DNA from: BQJU01 sp965229635
GTDB taxonomy: Bacteria; Bacteroidota; Bacteroidia; Chitinophagales; Saprospiraceae
DNA length: 64,000 nt
Assembly (NCBI GenBank): GCA_965229635.1
Contig: OZ245894.1
Location: forward strand, 186,001 to 250,000
Direction of reading: 5' to 3'
Positions 53,367 to 61,184 of this stretch are shown here, piece after piece. Made by a program: the position numbers and the translations under genes. The notes below the pieces were generated by a model that ran no database searches, was not told where the DNA came from, and was given only the letters and a program-made list of their open reading frames with translations. Position 1 is the first letter of the stretch. The number at the start of each line of letters is the position of its first letter.

Positions 53367-54461
53367 ATGCAATTTAAAACGCTGCTCCTGGCATTGCTTG
53401 TTCTTAGTGCTTGTTCCACCCCTCAAAAAAGCTTCGAAAAACGCAATTACGACCGTGCTTTCGATCTTGCGTTGGCTCAGCTGAATCGCAGTAAATCAGT
53501 CAAGGAAAATACGGCTATTCTCAGAAAGTCCCTCAATGAACTGATCAAGGAGGGGCTGACCGAAGCCGGGCAGTTGAAAAGAAATGATAGCCTGAAGGAT
53601 AATGACCGAGCGCTGGTCACCTACGAAAAATTGCAGGATAAAATCTCGGATGCAGAGCCCTATCTTGGAAATGAGTTTACCTCACAATTGGAGCAGTTGC
53701 AGGACTACGCGCTGGAAGTTCAGGAAGAATTGTACCAAAACTATCTACAGCAAGGGCTGGATAAACTGGATGAAGCTGTCCAAACCGAACAGAAGCAACT
53801 TGCACAGGATGCCTACCGAGAGTTTGAAGCCGCTAAAAGCTATACTTTCGACAATTTCGAGGCAGATTCCTTAATGGACATTGCCCTGGAGGAGGGCAAA
53901 ATGTACTATTATGTAGAAACCGATGCGCCCTTTGAATTGATGGAAGAATGGGAAATTGATCGCCAGTTTGATGATGTGGAATGGCTGAGCGGCGGCTTTC
54001 AACAAATTTATTACGAAACCAACCGCGATCAGGCGGATTGTATACTCGAAGTAACCTTTGGCTCCATAGATTTTGACATTGATGAAGCATCATCCAGCCA
54101 AAGTTTCCAAAAACAAGTTATTGATGGTTACAATACCGTGACCGACACCTCGGGGCAAACGCATCAGGAGCCTATTTACCGCGATATTGAAGGAACGGTG
54201 GTAAAGAAAATAAGGACAAAAACCGGTAGCTGGAAAGCGGAGATTAGCGTGTTTTCCGGCACGCCCAATTGTACCTTGTCCGGCACCACTTTATGGGCGG
54301 AAACGGAGTCCGAAATCACCGAATACGAGTTGCAAGGCAATACCGATGCCATTCCATCGGAATACAAAGGAGGCATGACACCGAGCTTTGAAGACGAGGA
54401 CGATATGATCGAAGAAATGATTGAAGACCTTTACCGAAGGTTTGTGAATCACTACTTTTAG
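53367..54461 (+). CDS. Lipoprotein of unknown function
   Basis: About 364 residues. The start at MQFKTLLLALLVLSAC gives a clean lipobox; an upstream TTG at 53325 would add 14 residues. The first 170 mature residues look helical and repeat-like (RNYDRAFDLALAQLNRSK, LQDYALEVQEELYQNYLQQ). The C-terminal half is richer in beta-strand and acidic (FEDEDDMIEEMIEDLYRR). No family recognised. It ends four bases before the apbE gene, so they are probably cotranscribed. Confidence 0.65.
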   Translation: MQFKTLLLALLVLSACSTPQKSFEKRNYDRAFDLALAQLNRSKSVKENTAILRKSLNELIKEGLTEAGQLKRNDSLKDNDRALVTYEKLQDKISDAEPYLGNEFTSQLEQLQDYALEVQEELYQNYLQQGLDKLDEAVQTEQKQLAQDAYREFEAAKSYTFDNFEADSLMDIALEEGKMYYYVETDAPFELMEEWEIDRQFDDVEWLSGGFQQIYYETNRDQADCILEVTFGSIDFDIDEASSSQSFQKQVIDGYNTVTDTSGQTHQEPIYRDIEGTVVKKIRTKTGSWKAEISVFSGTPNCTLSGTTLWAETESEITEYELQGNTDAIPSEYKGGMTPSFEDEDDMIEEMIEDLYRRFVNHYF

Positions 54462-54464
54462 TCC

Positions 54465-55388
54465 ATGCTGCACCGACTGACCAAAAGACTGATGGGTTCC
54501 GCCTTTGAATTGATCATTGTCGATGAGGATGACGCTCGTGCAAAAAAGTTACTGCAACAAGGCGTGGAAGAGATTGAACGCATCGAAAAGTTGCTGACGG
54601 AATTTAGCGACAGCTCCACCACTGCAAAAATCAACCAGTCCGCCGGGAAAGAAGCCGTACAGGTAGAGCCAGAAGTGTATGCCCTTTTGGAACGTTGTTT
54701 GCAAATCTCCAAACTCACTCAGGGCGCTTTTGACATTACCGTTGGCCCGCTAAAAAAGCTGTACGATTTTAAGCAAAAGTTACCCGCCATTCCAGATAAA
54801 ACCACCATCAGAGATGCACTTAACCAGGTGGGCTTTCAGCACATTCAACTTCAGGAAAACCATTGCGTCAAACTAAATCAACCTGCCATGCGCCTCAGCT
54901 TTGCGGCCATTGGTAAGGGATATGCCGCCGATCAGGTGCGTAAATTTTGGCTGGATTCGGGTGTTGAAAATGCGGTGATCAACGCAAGTGGTGATCTATC
55001 CGTCATTGGTTGTCGACCGGATGGCACGCCCTGGAAAGTGGGCATCGCTAATCCGGATCAAACGGAGAAAATGCTGTTTTCTCTGCCACTTACAGCTGGA
55101 TCAGTAGCGACATCCGGCGATTATGAGCAGTATTTTATCAAAAATGGTATCCGCTACTCACACAATATCAATCCCCTGACGGGCTTGCCACTTACGGGTA
55201 TTAAAAGCGTGACGGTTTTCAGCTCCAGCGCAGAGTTATGTGATGCTTTGGCAACGGCGGTCTACGTGATGGGAGTGGCCGTGGGATTACATTTTATCAA
55301 TCAATTGCCACAAACCCACTGCCTGATCATAGACGAAGAAAATGAGGTTTTCTTTTCAAATGACATTAACCTGGAATATGGGAATTAA
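54465..55388 (+). CDS. apbE: FAD:protein FMN transferase
   Basis: 307 residues. ApbE motifs are present: MGSAFELIIVDEDDARA near residue 10, FDITVGPLKKLYDF near 88, LSFAAIGKGYAADQVRKFW near 143, NASGDLSVIGCRPDG near 172 and the metal-binding SHNINPLTGLPLTGIKSVTV near 233. It attaches FMN to Thr residues of membrane flavoproteins such as NqrB/C or RnfG. No signal peptide is visible. Overlaps the following DUF4266 gene by 11 bases. Confidence 0.92.
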   Translation: MLHRLTKRLMGSAFELIIVDEDDARAKKLLQQGVEEIERIEKLLTEFSDSSTTAKINQSAGKEAVQVEPEVYALLERCLQISKLTQGAFDITVGPLKKLYDFKQKLPAIPDKTTIRDALNQVGFQHIQLQENHCVKLNQPAMRLSFAAIGKGYAADQVRKFWLDSGVENAVINASGDLSVIGCRPDGTPWKVGIANPDQTEKMLFSLPLTAGSVATSGDYEQYFIKNGIRYSHNINPLTGLPLTGIKSVTVFSSSAELCDALATAVYVMGVAVGLHFINQLPQTHCLIIDEENEVFFSNDINLEYGN

Positions 55389-55605
55389 ACGATACCTGAA
55401 GATTGGATTCTTTTTATTGCTCGGCACTTTCCTGCTCTCCTCTTGCCAAACGGTAAAACCCTACCAACGCATTTACCTCAACGATAGTGAGATGCAAATG
55501 GGGGCCTCCTCACCTAAGCACTTCGAAAATTACGTGCAAAGTATTCGCGAAGGAGCCACGCCTCCCGCCAGCGGCAAGGCCAGTGGAGGCTGTGGGTGTA
55601 ATTGA
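55378..55605 (+). CDS. DUF4266 lipoprotein
   Basis: 75 residues from MGIKRYLKIGFFLLLGTFLLSSC, whose Cys is the lipobox; a start 36 bases upstream would sit further inside apbE. Diagnostic features are VKPYQRIYLNDSEMQMG and the C-terminal GGCGCN with a CxC motif. This small family regularly accompanies ApbE, and the genes overlap here, suggesting a shared role, perhaps in flavin-linked redox at the envelope. The role is unproven. Confidence 0.8.
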   Translation: MGIKRYLKIGFFLLLGTFLLSSCQTVKPYQRIYLNDSEMQMGASSPKHFENYVQSIREGATPPASGKASGGCGCN

Positions 55606-55635
55606 CCACCCTTTAGGGCTCAGCGAAGAATAGAA

Positions 55636-55682
55636 AGGACACAAAGGCAGTCGAGAATAACTTCTCAGTGCCTCTGTGTCCT
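55636..55682. terminator. Long hairpin between convergent genes
   Basis: AGGACACA/TGTGTCCT with GGCA and GAGAA pairing inside makes a near-perfect stem between the DUF4266 gene and the convergent S74 gene. No T-run on either strand. Probably terminates both transcripts or is a dispersed hairpin repeat. Confidence 0.6.
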
Positions 55683-55689
55683 GAAACCT

Positions 55690-58600
55690 CTACTTGTCTA
55701 ATAAGGCTTCCAATCTCGCCAACCGCGCTTTTAAATGGTCAATTTCACTCTGTTGACGGTCAATGGTTTCTTGTTGAACGGTCAGTTGCTGTTGTTGTTC
55801 CTGGATGGCTTTGATGGCCACCACGCTAAAGCTGGCATAATTGAGTGAATGCATGCCTTTAGAGCGTGGGTCCTGGCTCACCTCCACCAGTTCGGGAAAT
55901 AGTTTTTTAACATCCTGCGCAACGAAACCTATGGATTCCTTTTGCGTCGGATTATTGTCGATGTATTGATACCGTGAAGGCTCCAGCAGCATCAACCGGT
56001 CCATCACACCTTCCAATCCACGAATGTCAGCTTTAAACTGCCGGTCCGATGCCACATACAGTCCGTCAAGATGAGAGAAAGAGCCTCGGAAAGATTCATT
56101 AAAATAAAGCTCCAGAGCGCCCTGTACACTGCTGGTATATAGCTCCCAGTGATTACCGGTCCCTGCTCGCTCCAGATTCATTCCAAAACCGTTGTGTATG
56201 ATTTTCATCATGTACCCACCGGGACTGCCGGGGTCGCTATCGCCCACGCTGATGCCGTTGGTCCTAAATTCGATTTCGCCCTCGCCTTGTCCGCCCGGAG
56301 CATCCGAGGTGATCCTGGCGCGGTTGAAGATATTGGTCGATTCCATACTTATCTGGTAACCGCCAGTGCTGCCTGCCTGGATACCACCGCCGGTAGCACC
56401 ACCAACCGTAATGGCAGGAATCGCCCATCCGGTGTTGAGGTTGCTGCCCACGACCAGGTCTTCGTCCGGATTCAAATTGCCGACCCCTACATTACCTGCT
56501 CCGGTGACGGATAGCATTTGCGTGGCATTGGCTCCATCCAGATAGAGCAGGTTGAAGCGAGAGTTGTTATTGGATGGCTGTAAAAAACCCTCCAGCATCC
56601 AGGATTTATTGGCTACGGGTCCGGTTTGAAAAGACATCCGGGCGTAATCGCCGTCGTTTGCTTCACGCAATAAAAGATGTGGCTTGCCGTGGGTCGAATT
56701 GTGATGAACAGTCATCTGGGCTCCGGAAGTAGTGCCATTGACCACAAAGTCTCCATTGCCCAACAGGCGCATCCGACCAATAGCCTGGGTAGAAAATACC
56801 AAATCATTGGAGGTACCCGGTGCGGTGCCAATCTCCAGGTCGGTAGCGGGATTCGCGTTGGCCCAAAGGTAGCCTTTATAGGTGCCTTCGTGATGAAGCG
56901 CCAGAAATGGACTGAAACCACCAATGCGAACCGTTTCATTATTGCCATTGACATGGAATGGCGCCTGAGGGTCTACCTGACCCACACCAAAGTATCCGTT
57001 ATCCTTGACGGTCATACGTACAATTTGGTTGTTACTACCTCCGGGTTTGTAGCGCAACATTAGTCCGTCTCCATCCAGAATATTGCTGAATGACCAGCGG
57101 GGACCGTTACTCGGATATCCAATAGCCAGTACGCCTTGTGATCCATTGACATGCAATGTACCATCGACATCCAGCAAATGTTCCGGGAAACCGGTACCAA
57201 TCCCCACATTTCCACTACCGGTCACCAGTGCAGAACCATTTTGCGACTCAAAGTAACCGCCAAACCCATTGTTACCAAATGCTCGACCATACACGCCAAT
57301 ACCGACGGGACTGTCCGCCTGACCATACACACCGGCGCTAACGGCACCACCACTGGTTAGTCCTACTACTCCATGTCCATCACTGCCGGTACCAACAATA
57401 GCCGCATCATCGGGCAGAAAAAGATCAGACCCGGTACCTTGTCGGGCAACAATCGTTCGGCCAGTATTTGCTGCATTGGAAATATCGAATGTATTGATAG
57501 AAGGAATATTGATCAGATCAACATAGGGTAGGTCCATGCCAAAGGTAGGGAAAGTAACCTGCCCACCACCGTTGGAAAGTGTCAGTGTGTTGTCCTGCAA
57601 AGACAGGCTTTGTATTTCATTGGTCGGATCTGCATCGGCATCAGCCCCGCCGGTGGGGATGGTCACGGTATTACTGTTGGAAAGGCTGAGCTCATTGGTT
57701 GTGGCATTAAAGGAAAGGGATTGTATTTCATTATTGGGATCGGCATCGGCATCATCTACATCGTCGCCATCGGCGATATCTGCCGGAATGCCTGCCAGGG
57801 TCGACCAGGTTTCAATTTCGTTGTTGGGGTCAGAATCCGCATCCTCCGTGGCATCCGTAAAAGAACCGCCGCCGTTGGAAAGGGTAACGGTATTCCCGGT
57901 TTTGGTGATCGTTTGAATCTCATTGGTCGGATCGGCATCGGCATCTTCCACACCGTCCTGAACCACCGAAAGGTCGAGCGTACTACCCTCGGTAATGCTC
58001 AAATTCGTTCCGGTCAGGCTGATATCCTGTAGCTCATTGGTGGGGTCAGCATCAGCGTCTGTACCCCCGGTGGGAATGGTCACACTGTTTGTGCCGGAAA
58101 TACTCAGTTCGTTGGTCGTTGGATTAAAGGTGAGGGATTGCAGTTCGTTGCCTGGGTCGGCGTCCGCATCTTCCACACCGTCCTGAATCACGGAAAGGTC
58201 CAATGTACTACCGTCGGTAATGCTCAAATTCGTTCCGGTCAGACTGATATCTTGCAGCTCATTGGTCGGATCAGCGTCCGCATCCGTACCGCCGGAGGGC
58301 AGGGTAACGGTACTACCATTGGAAATACTCAGCTCATTGGTAGTCGGATTAAAGCTAATGTCTTGCAATTCATTGCCAGGATCAGCATCCGCATCTTCAG
58401 TCGCATCGGTAAAAGAACCGCCGCCATCAGAAAGTGTGACAGTATTACCCGTTTTGCTGATGGTTTGAATCTCATTGGTGGGATCGGCGTCCGCGTCGGT
58501 GCCGCCGGATGGAATGGTGACGGCGTTGCTTCCTGAAATGGACAGTTCATTGGTCAACGGATTAAAACTCAGCGACTGGATCTCGTTGCCGGGATCAGCA

Positions 58601-59670
58601 TCATCGTCAATCACGCCATCCTGGATGACGGATAGATCAAGCGTACTTCCTTCGGTAATACTGATATTGGTCCCATTCAGGCTAATGTCCTGTAACTCGT
58701 TGGTCGGGTCCGCATCGGCATCGGTGCCGCCGGAGGGAATGGTGACCGCGTTGCTGCCTGAAATGGACAGTTCATTGGTCAACGGATTAAAACTCAGCGA
58801 TTGGATCTCGTTGCCGGGATCGGCATCATCGTCTTGCGTTTCATCGGTAAAGGAGCCACCGCCATCCGATAAGGTCACGGTATTACCCACTTTGTTGATG
58901 GTCTGAATTTCATTGGTTGGGTCGGCATCGGCATCGGTGCCGCCAGAGGGGATCGTGACCGAATTGCTTTCCGAAATGGTCAGTTCATTGGTAGCCGGAT
59001 TAAAGGACAATGACTGTATTTCATTGTGTGGATCAGCATCATCGTCTATAACTCCATCCTGCAAAAGGGACAGATCAATCGAATTGCCGCCTTCGATGGT
59101 GAGCATTGTTCCGGTAAGGGTGAGTGTCTGGTCATCGGTACCGCCGTTTGGCAAGCTCAAATTGATGGTGTTGCCATTGGAAATCGATATCTGTTGGGTT
59201 TCGGGATCGTAAATCAGGTTTTGCAACTCATTTTCGGGGTCGGCATCGGCGTCACTGCCCCCACTGCCCGATTGTTTTGCGTAAAGCGCATAGGGTACTG
59301 ATAGCAGCTGATTGGTGCCCATATTGATGTAGCTGGTGCCGCCTGTGGGGTCCATATCCACCTTGAGGTAGTAGGCGTGGCTGCCCCAGTCGAGGTTGGC
59401 AAAATTGCCATTTAAAGGCTCCCCGTTACCAATTTGCAAATCAAAGACTCCAAGGTCGGTGGTGGTAACCACATGCCTTTCGGAATAGTCGATGACGCCC
59501 GAAACGCCATTGCGGATCAGGCTGATGCGAATGCCCAGATTGACATTCTGGTAGGGTTGATTGGCCACATCGCGAGCCACGGCCTGGTATTTAAAACTTA
59601 ACGGTGATTGGGCGAAAGCCATTCCTGAACAGGCAAAAATGGCCAAAAGGATTATGATGATTTTTTTCAT
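55690..59670 (-). CDS. Secreted repeat protein with C-terminal S74 endosialidase-chaperone domain
   Basis: About 1326 residues from MKKIIIILLAIFACSGMAFAQ; an earlier in-frame start would bury this signal peptide. Residues 20-140 form a beta-rich head. Then come fifteen tandem units of about 30-40 residues, each marked by D-A-D-P-x-N-E (DADADPTNEIQ, TNELSISGSNAVTIPSGG). A long beta-rich stalk follows (GNVGIGTGFPEHLLDVDG). The last 110 residues are a peptidase S74/intramolecular chaperone domain (DRQFKADIRGLEGVMDRL, SIGFVAQDVKKLFPELVEVS) and a coiled coil. Probably a self-trimming trimeric fibre. No T9SS domain. Confidence 0.85.
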   Translation of the reverse strand: MKKIIIILLAIFACSGMAFAQSPLSFKYQAVARDVANQPYQNVNLGIRISLIRNGVSGVIDYSERHVVTTTDLGVFDLQIGNGEPLNGNFANLDWGSHAYYLKVDMDPTGGTSYINMGTNQLLSVPYALYAKQSGSGGSDADADPENELQNLIYDPETQQISISNGNTINLSLPNGGTDDQTLTLTGTMLTIEGGNSIDLSLLQDGVIDDDADPHNEIQSLSFNPATNELTISESNSVTIPSGGTDADADPTNEIQTINKVGNTVTLSDGGGSFTDETQDDDADPGNEIQSLSFNPLTNELSISGSNAVTIPSGGTDADADPTNELQDISLNGTNISITEGSTLDLSVIQDGVIDDDADPGNEIQSLSFNPLTNELSISGSNAVTIPSGGTDADADPTNEIQTISKTGNTVTLSDGGGSFTDATEDADADPGNELQDISFNPTTNELSISNGSTVTLPSGGTDADADPTNELQDISLTGTNLSITDGSTLDLSVIQDGVEDADADPGNELQSLTFNPTTNELSISGTNSVTIPTGGTDADADPTNELQDISLTGTNLSITEGSTLDLSVVQDGVEDADADPTNEIQTITKTGNTVTLSNGGGSFTDATEDADSDPNNEIETWSTLAGIPADIADGDDVDDADADPNNEIQSLSFNATTNELSLSNSNTVTIPTGGADADADPTNEIQSLSLQDNTLTLSNGGGQVTFPTFGMDLPYVDLINIPSINTFDISNAANTGRTIVARQGTGSDLFLPDDAAIVGTGSDGHGVVGLTSGGAVSAGVYGQADSPVGIGVYGRAFGNNGFGGYFESQNGSALVTGSGNVGIGTGFPEHLLDVDGTLHVNGSQGVLAIGYPSNGPRWSFSNILDGDGLMLRYKPGGSNNQIVRMTVKDNGYFGVGQVDPQAPFHVNGNNETVRIGGFSPFLALHHEGTYKGYLWANANPATDLEIGTAPGTSNDLVFSTQAIGRMRLLGNGDFVVNGTTSGAQMTVHHNSTHGKPHLLLREANDGDYARMSFQTGPVANKSWMLEGFLQPSNNNSRFNLLYLDGANATQMLSVTGAGNVGVGNLNPDEDLVVGSNLNTGWAIPAITVGGATGGGIQAGSTGGYQISMESTNIFNRARITSDAPGGQGEGEIEFRTNGISVGDSDPGSPGGYMMKIIHNGFGMNLERAGTGNHWELYTSSVQGALELYFNESFRGSFSHLDGLYVASDRQFKADIRGLEGVMDRLMLLEPSRYQYIDNNPTQKESIGFVAQDVKKLFPELVEVSQDPRSKGMHSLNYASFSVVAIKAIQEQQQQLTVQQETIDRQQSEIDHLKARLARLEALLDK

Positions 59671-59674
59671 GATC

Positions 59675-60169
59675 TTAGGTTTTTTGAATTTTGAAAGTGC
59701 GTACCGTTTTTCCACGGTGTTGCAGGGCAAGCAGATAAATGCCGGAAGGTAATCCGGCCACATCAAGGCGTTCCCGCTCTCCGGCAAAGGAAGTTTTCTG
59801 CATTTGCTGGCCCAACAGATTATAAAGCATCACCTGCTTCTCTCCCGGTGCATCACATTCGATTTGTAGCCAGTCGGATGCCGGGTTGGGGTACAACCTT
59901 ACCGTGAATTCCTGATCGGCGTTATCCCAGGTGGCGGTGATGAGTAAATCGTTGTAGAGTTGGTGAAAACCCTGCGAAAGAATCAGCCCGCTGGCATACT
60001 GTTCGACCGACACTTCACCAACGGTCCAGTGCAGGTTACCTACATCGTTATTTTGGCTGTAAGCGCCCGAATTACCGATGACCGTTTGGCTCAAACTCTG
60101 GCCCCAAAGCGGCACCGACAGGCATAGCAATGCCAGGTTCAGCAGGCTGCATAGCTTGTTGAATTTCAT
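59675..60169 (-). CDS. Small T9SS-sorted secreted protein
   Basis: 164 residues. Signal peptide LLNLALLCLSVPLWGQS. Residues 88-164 are a type A T9SS sorting domain (RLYPNPASDWLQIECD, VMLYNLLGQQMQKTSF, GLPSGIYLLALQHRGKTVRTFKIQ). Only about 60 residues precede it, so it is almost all sorting domain. The S74 protein starts four bases after its stop, so the two are cotranscribed and may work together. Confidence 0.85.
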   Translation of the reverse strand: MKFNKLCSLLNLALLCLSVPLWGQSLSQTVIGNSGAYSQNNDVGNLHWTVGEVSVEQYASGLILSQGFHQLYNDLLITATWDNADQEFTVRLYPNPASDWLQIECDAPGEKQVMLYNLLGQQMQKTSFAGERERLDVAGLPSGIYLLALQHRGKTVRTFKIQKT

Positions 60170-60344
60170 AGACTTAGATTGATTTAAACAAATGATTAGC
60201 TGGTATCCGAATCAACGAATACAACTACTAACAAAAATGTGGGAAGGGAAAAAATTAGAAATTCAGGTCGACCTGGGAAAGGTTCAATCCGTAGACCGAC
60301 AATATACGATCTTTTGGTGGTATTGTAAAGGATTAGAGTAAGAT

Positions 60345-60998
60345 TTAAACACGCCCTCCCTGCAAAAAAGGATTTGTCTTGCGTTCGTATCCCATCATTG
60401 TTGCGGGTCCATGACCAGGGTAAACGCGAATGTCATCACCAAGCGGAAGCAACTTGTACACAATGCTGCTGATGAGGGCGTCGTAATTGCCCCCCGGAAG
60501 GTCTGTCCGACCGATACTACCCTGAAAAAGCACATCTCCGGCAATCAAAAATTTACTTTCCTTGCAGTAAAACGAAAGGCTGGCCGGCGAATGGCCGGGG
60601 GTGAAGATGGCTTCCAATGTAGTATTGCCAAAGCTGATCACCTCGCCCTCTTCAATGTATCGCTCGGGATCGGGGCTGATGTCGCGCAAGGGCACGCCAT
60701 ACATATTGGCCACTTGCGGAACGGTTTTTAAAACGGGCAATTCTCCTTCGTGAATTTCCAGCGGCAGGTTGTAAGTATTGGCCACAAAGGCATTGCCCAA
60801 TACATGGTCGATATGGCAGTGCGTATTGATCAGCCGAACCGGTTTGAGTTTTAACTCATCAATTTTGGCTACCAGTGCCCGTTCTTCGGCCTGACTATTG
60901 CAACCCGGGTCAAAAATCACACATTCTCCCGTCTCATCGTATACCAGATAAGTGTTTTCCTGAAACGCATTGAATGTAAGTCCGACAACATCTGACAT
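60345..60998 (-). CDS. Metallo-beta-lactamase fold hydrolase, glyoxalase II-like
   Basis: 217 residues from MSDVVGLTFNAFQENTYL; an earlier in-frame ATG would add eight residues. Metal-binding motif THCHIDHVLG near residue 55, GHSPASLSFY near 125, AGDVLFQGSIGRTDLPGG near 146 and the final His in VYPGHGPATMMGYERKTNPF near 193. This pattern suits the YcbL/hydroxyacylglutathione-hydrolase-like group. Substrate unknown. It is preceded by a divergent region before the PD40 gene. Confidence 0.92.
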   Translation of the reverse strand: MSDVVGLTFNAFQENTYLVYDETGECVIFDPGCNSQAEERALVAKIDELKLKPVRLINTHCHIDHVLGNAFVANTYNLPLEIHEGELPVLKTVPQVANMYGVPLRDISPDPERYIEEGEVISFGNTTLEAIFTPGHSPASLSFYCKESKFLIAGDVLFQGSIGRTDLPGGNYDALISSIVYKLLPLGDDIRVYPGHGPATMMGYERKTNPFLQGGRV

Positions 60999-61184
60999 AT
61001 TTTTCCGTTTTGATAGTAGCAATTATAGTGGAAAAAATCTATCTTGATAGGGTTATGTCGAAAAATTTTATTTTGTCAAAACCTTATCGGTGCAAAATCC
61101 GTCTTAATATATGTAATCGTACATTTTAATGCATCTTGACATTGGGTAACACCGGATTTGCAGTCACCAGACAAACAACCAATT

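Noticed and set aside
57536..59301. Several antisense ORFs with IGIGI/GSASAS repeats
   Set aside because: They are the reverse strand of the tandem-repeat region of the S74 gene.
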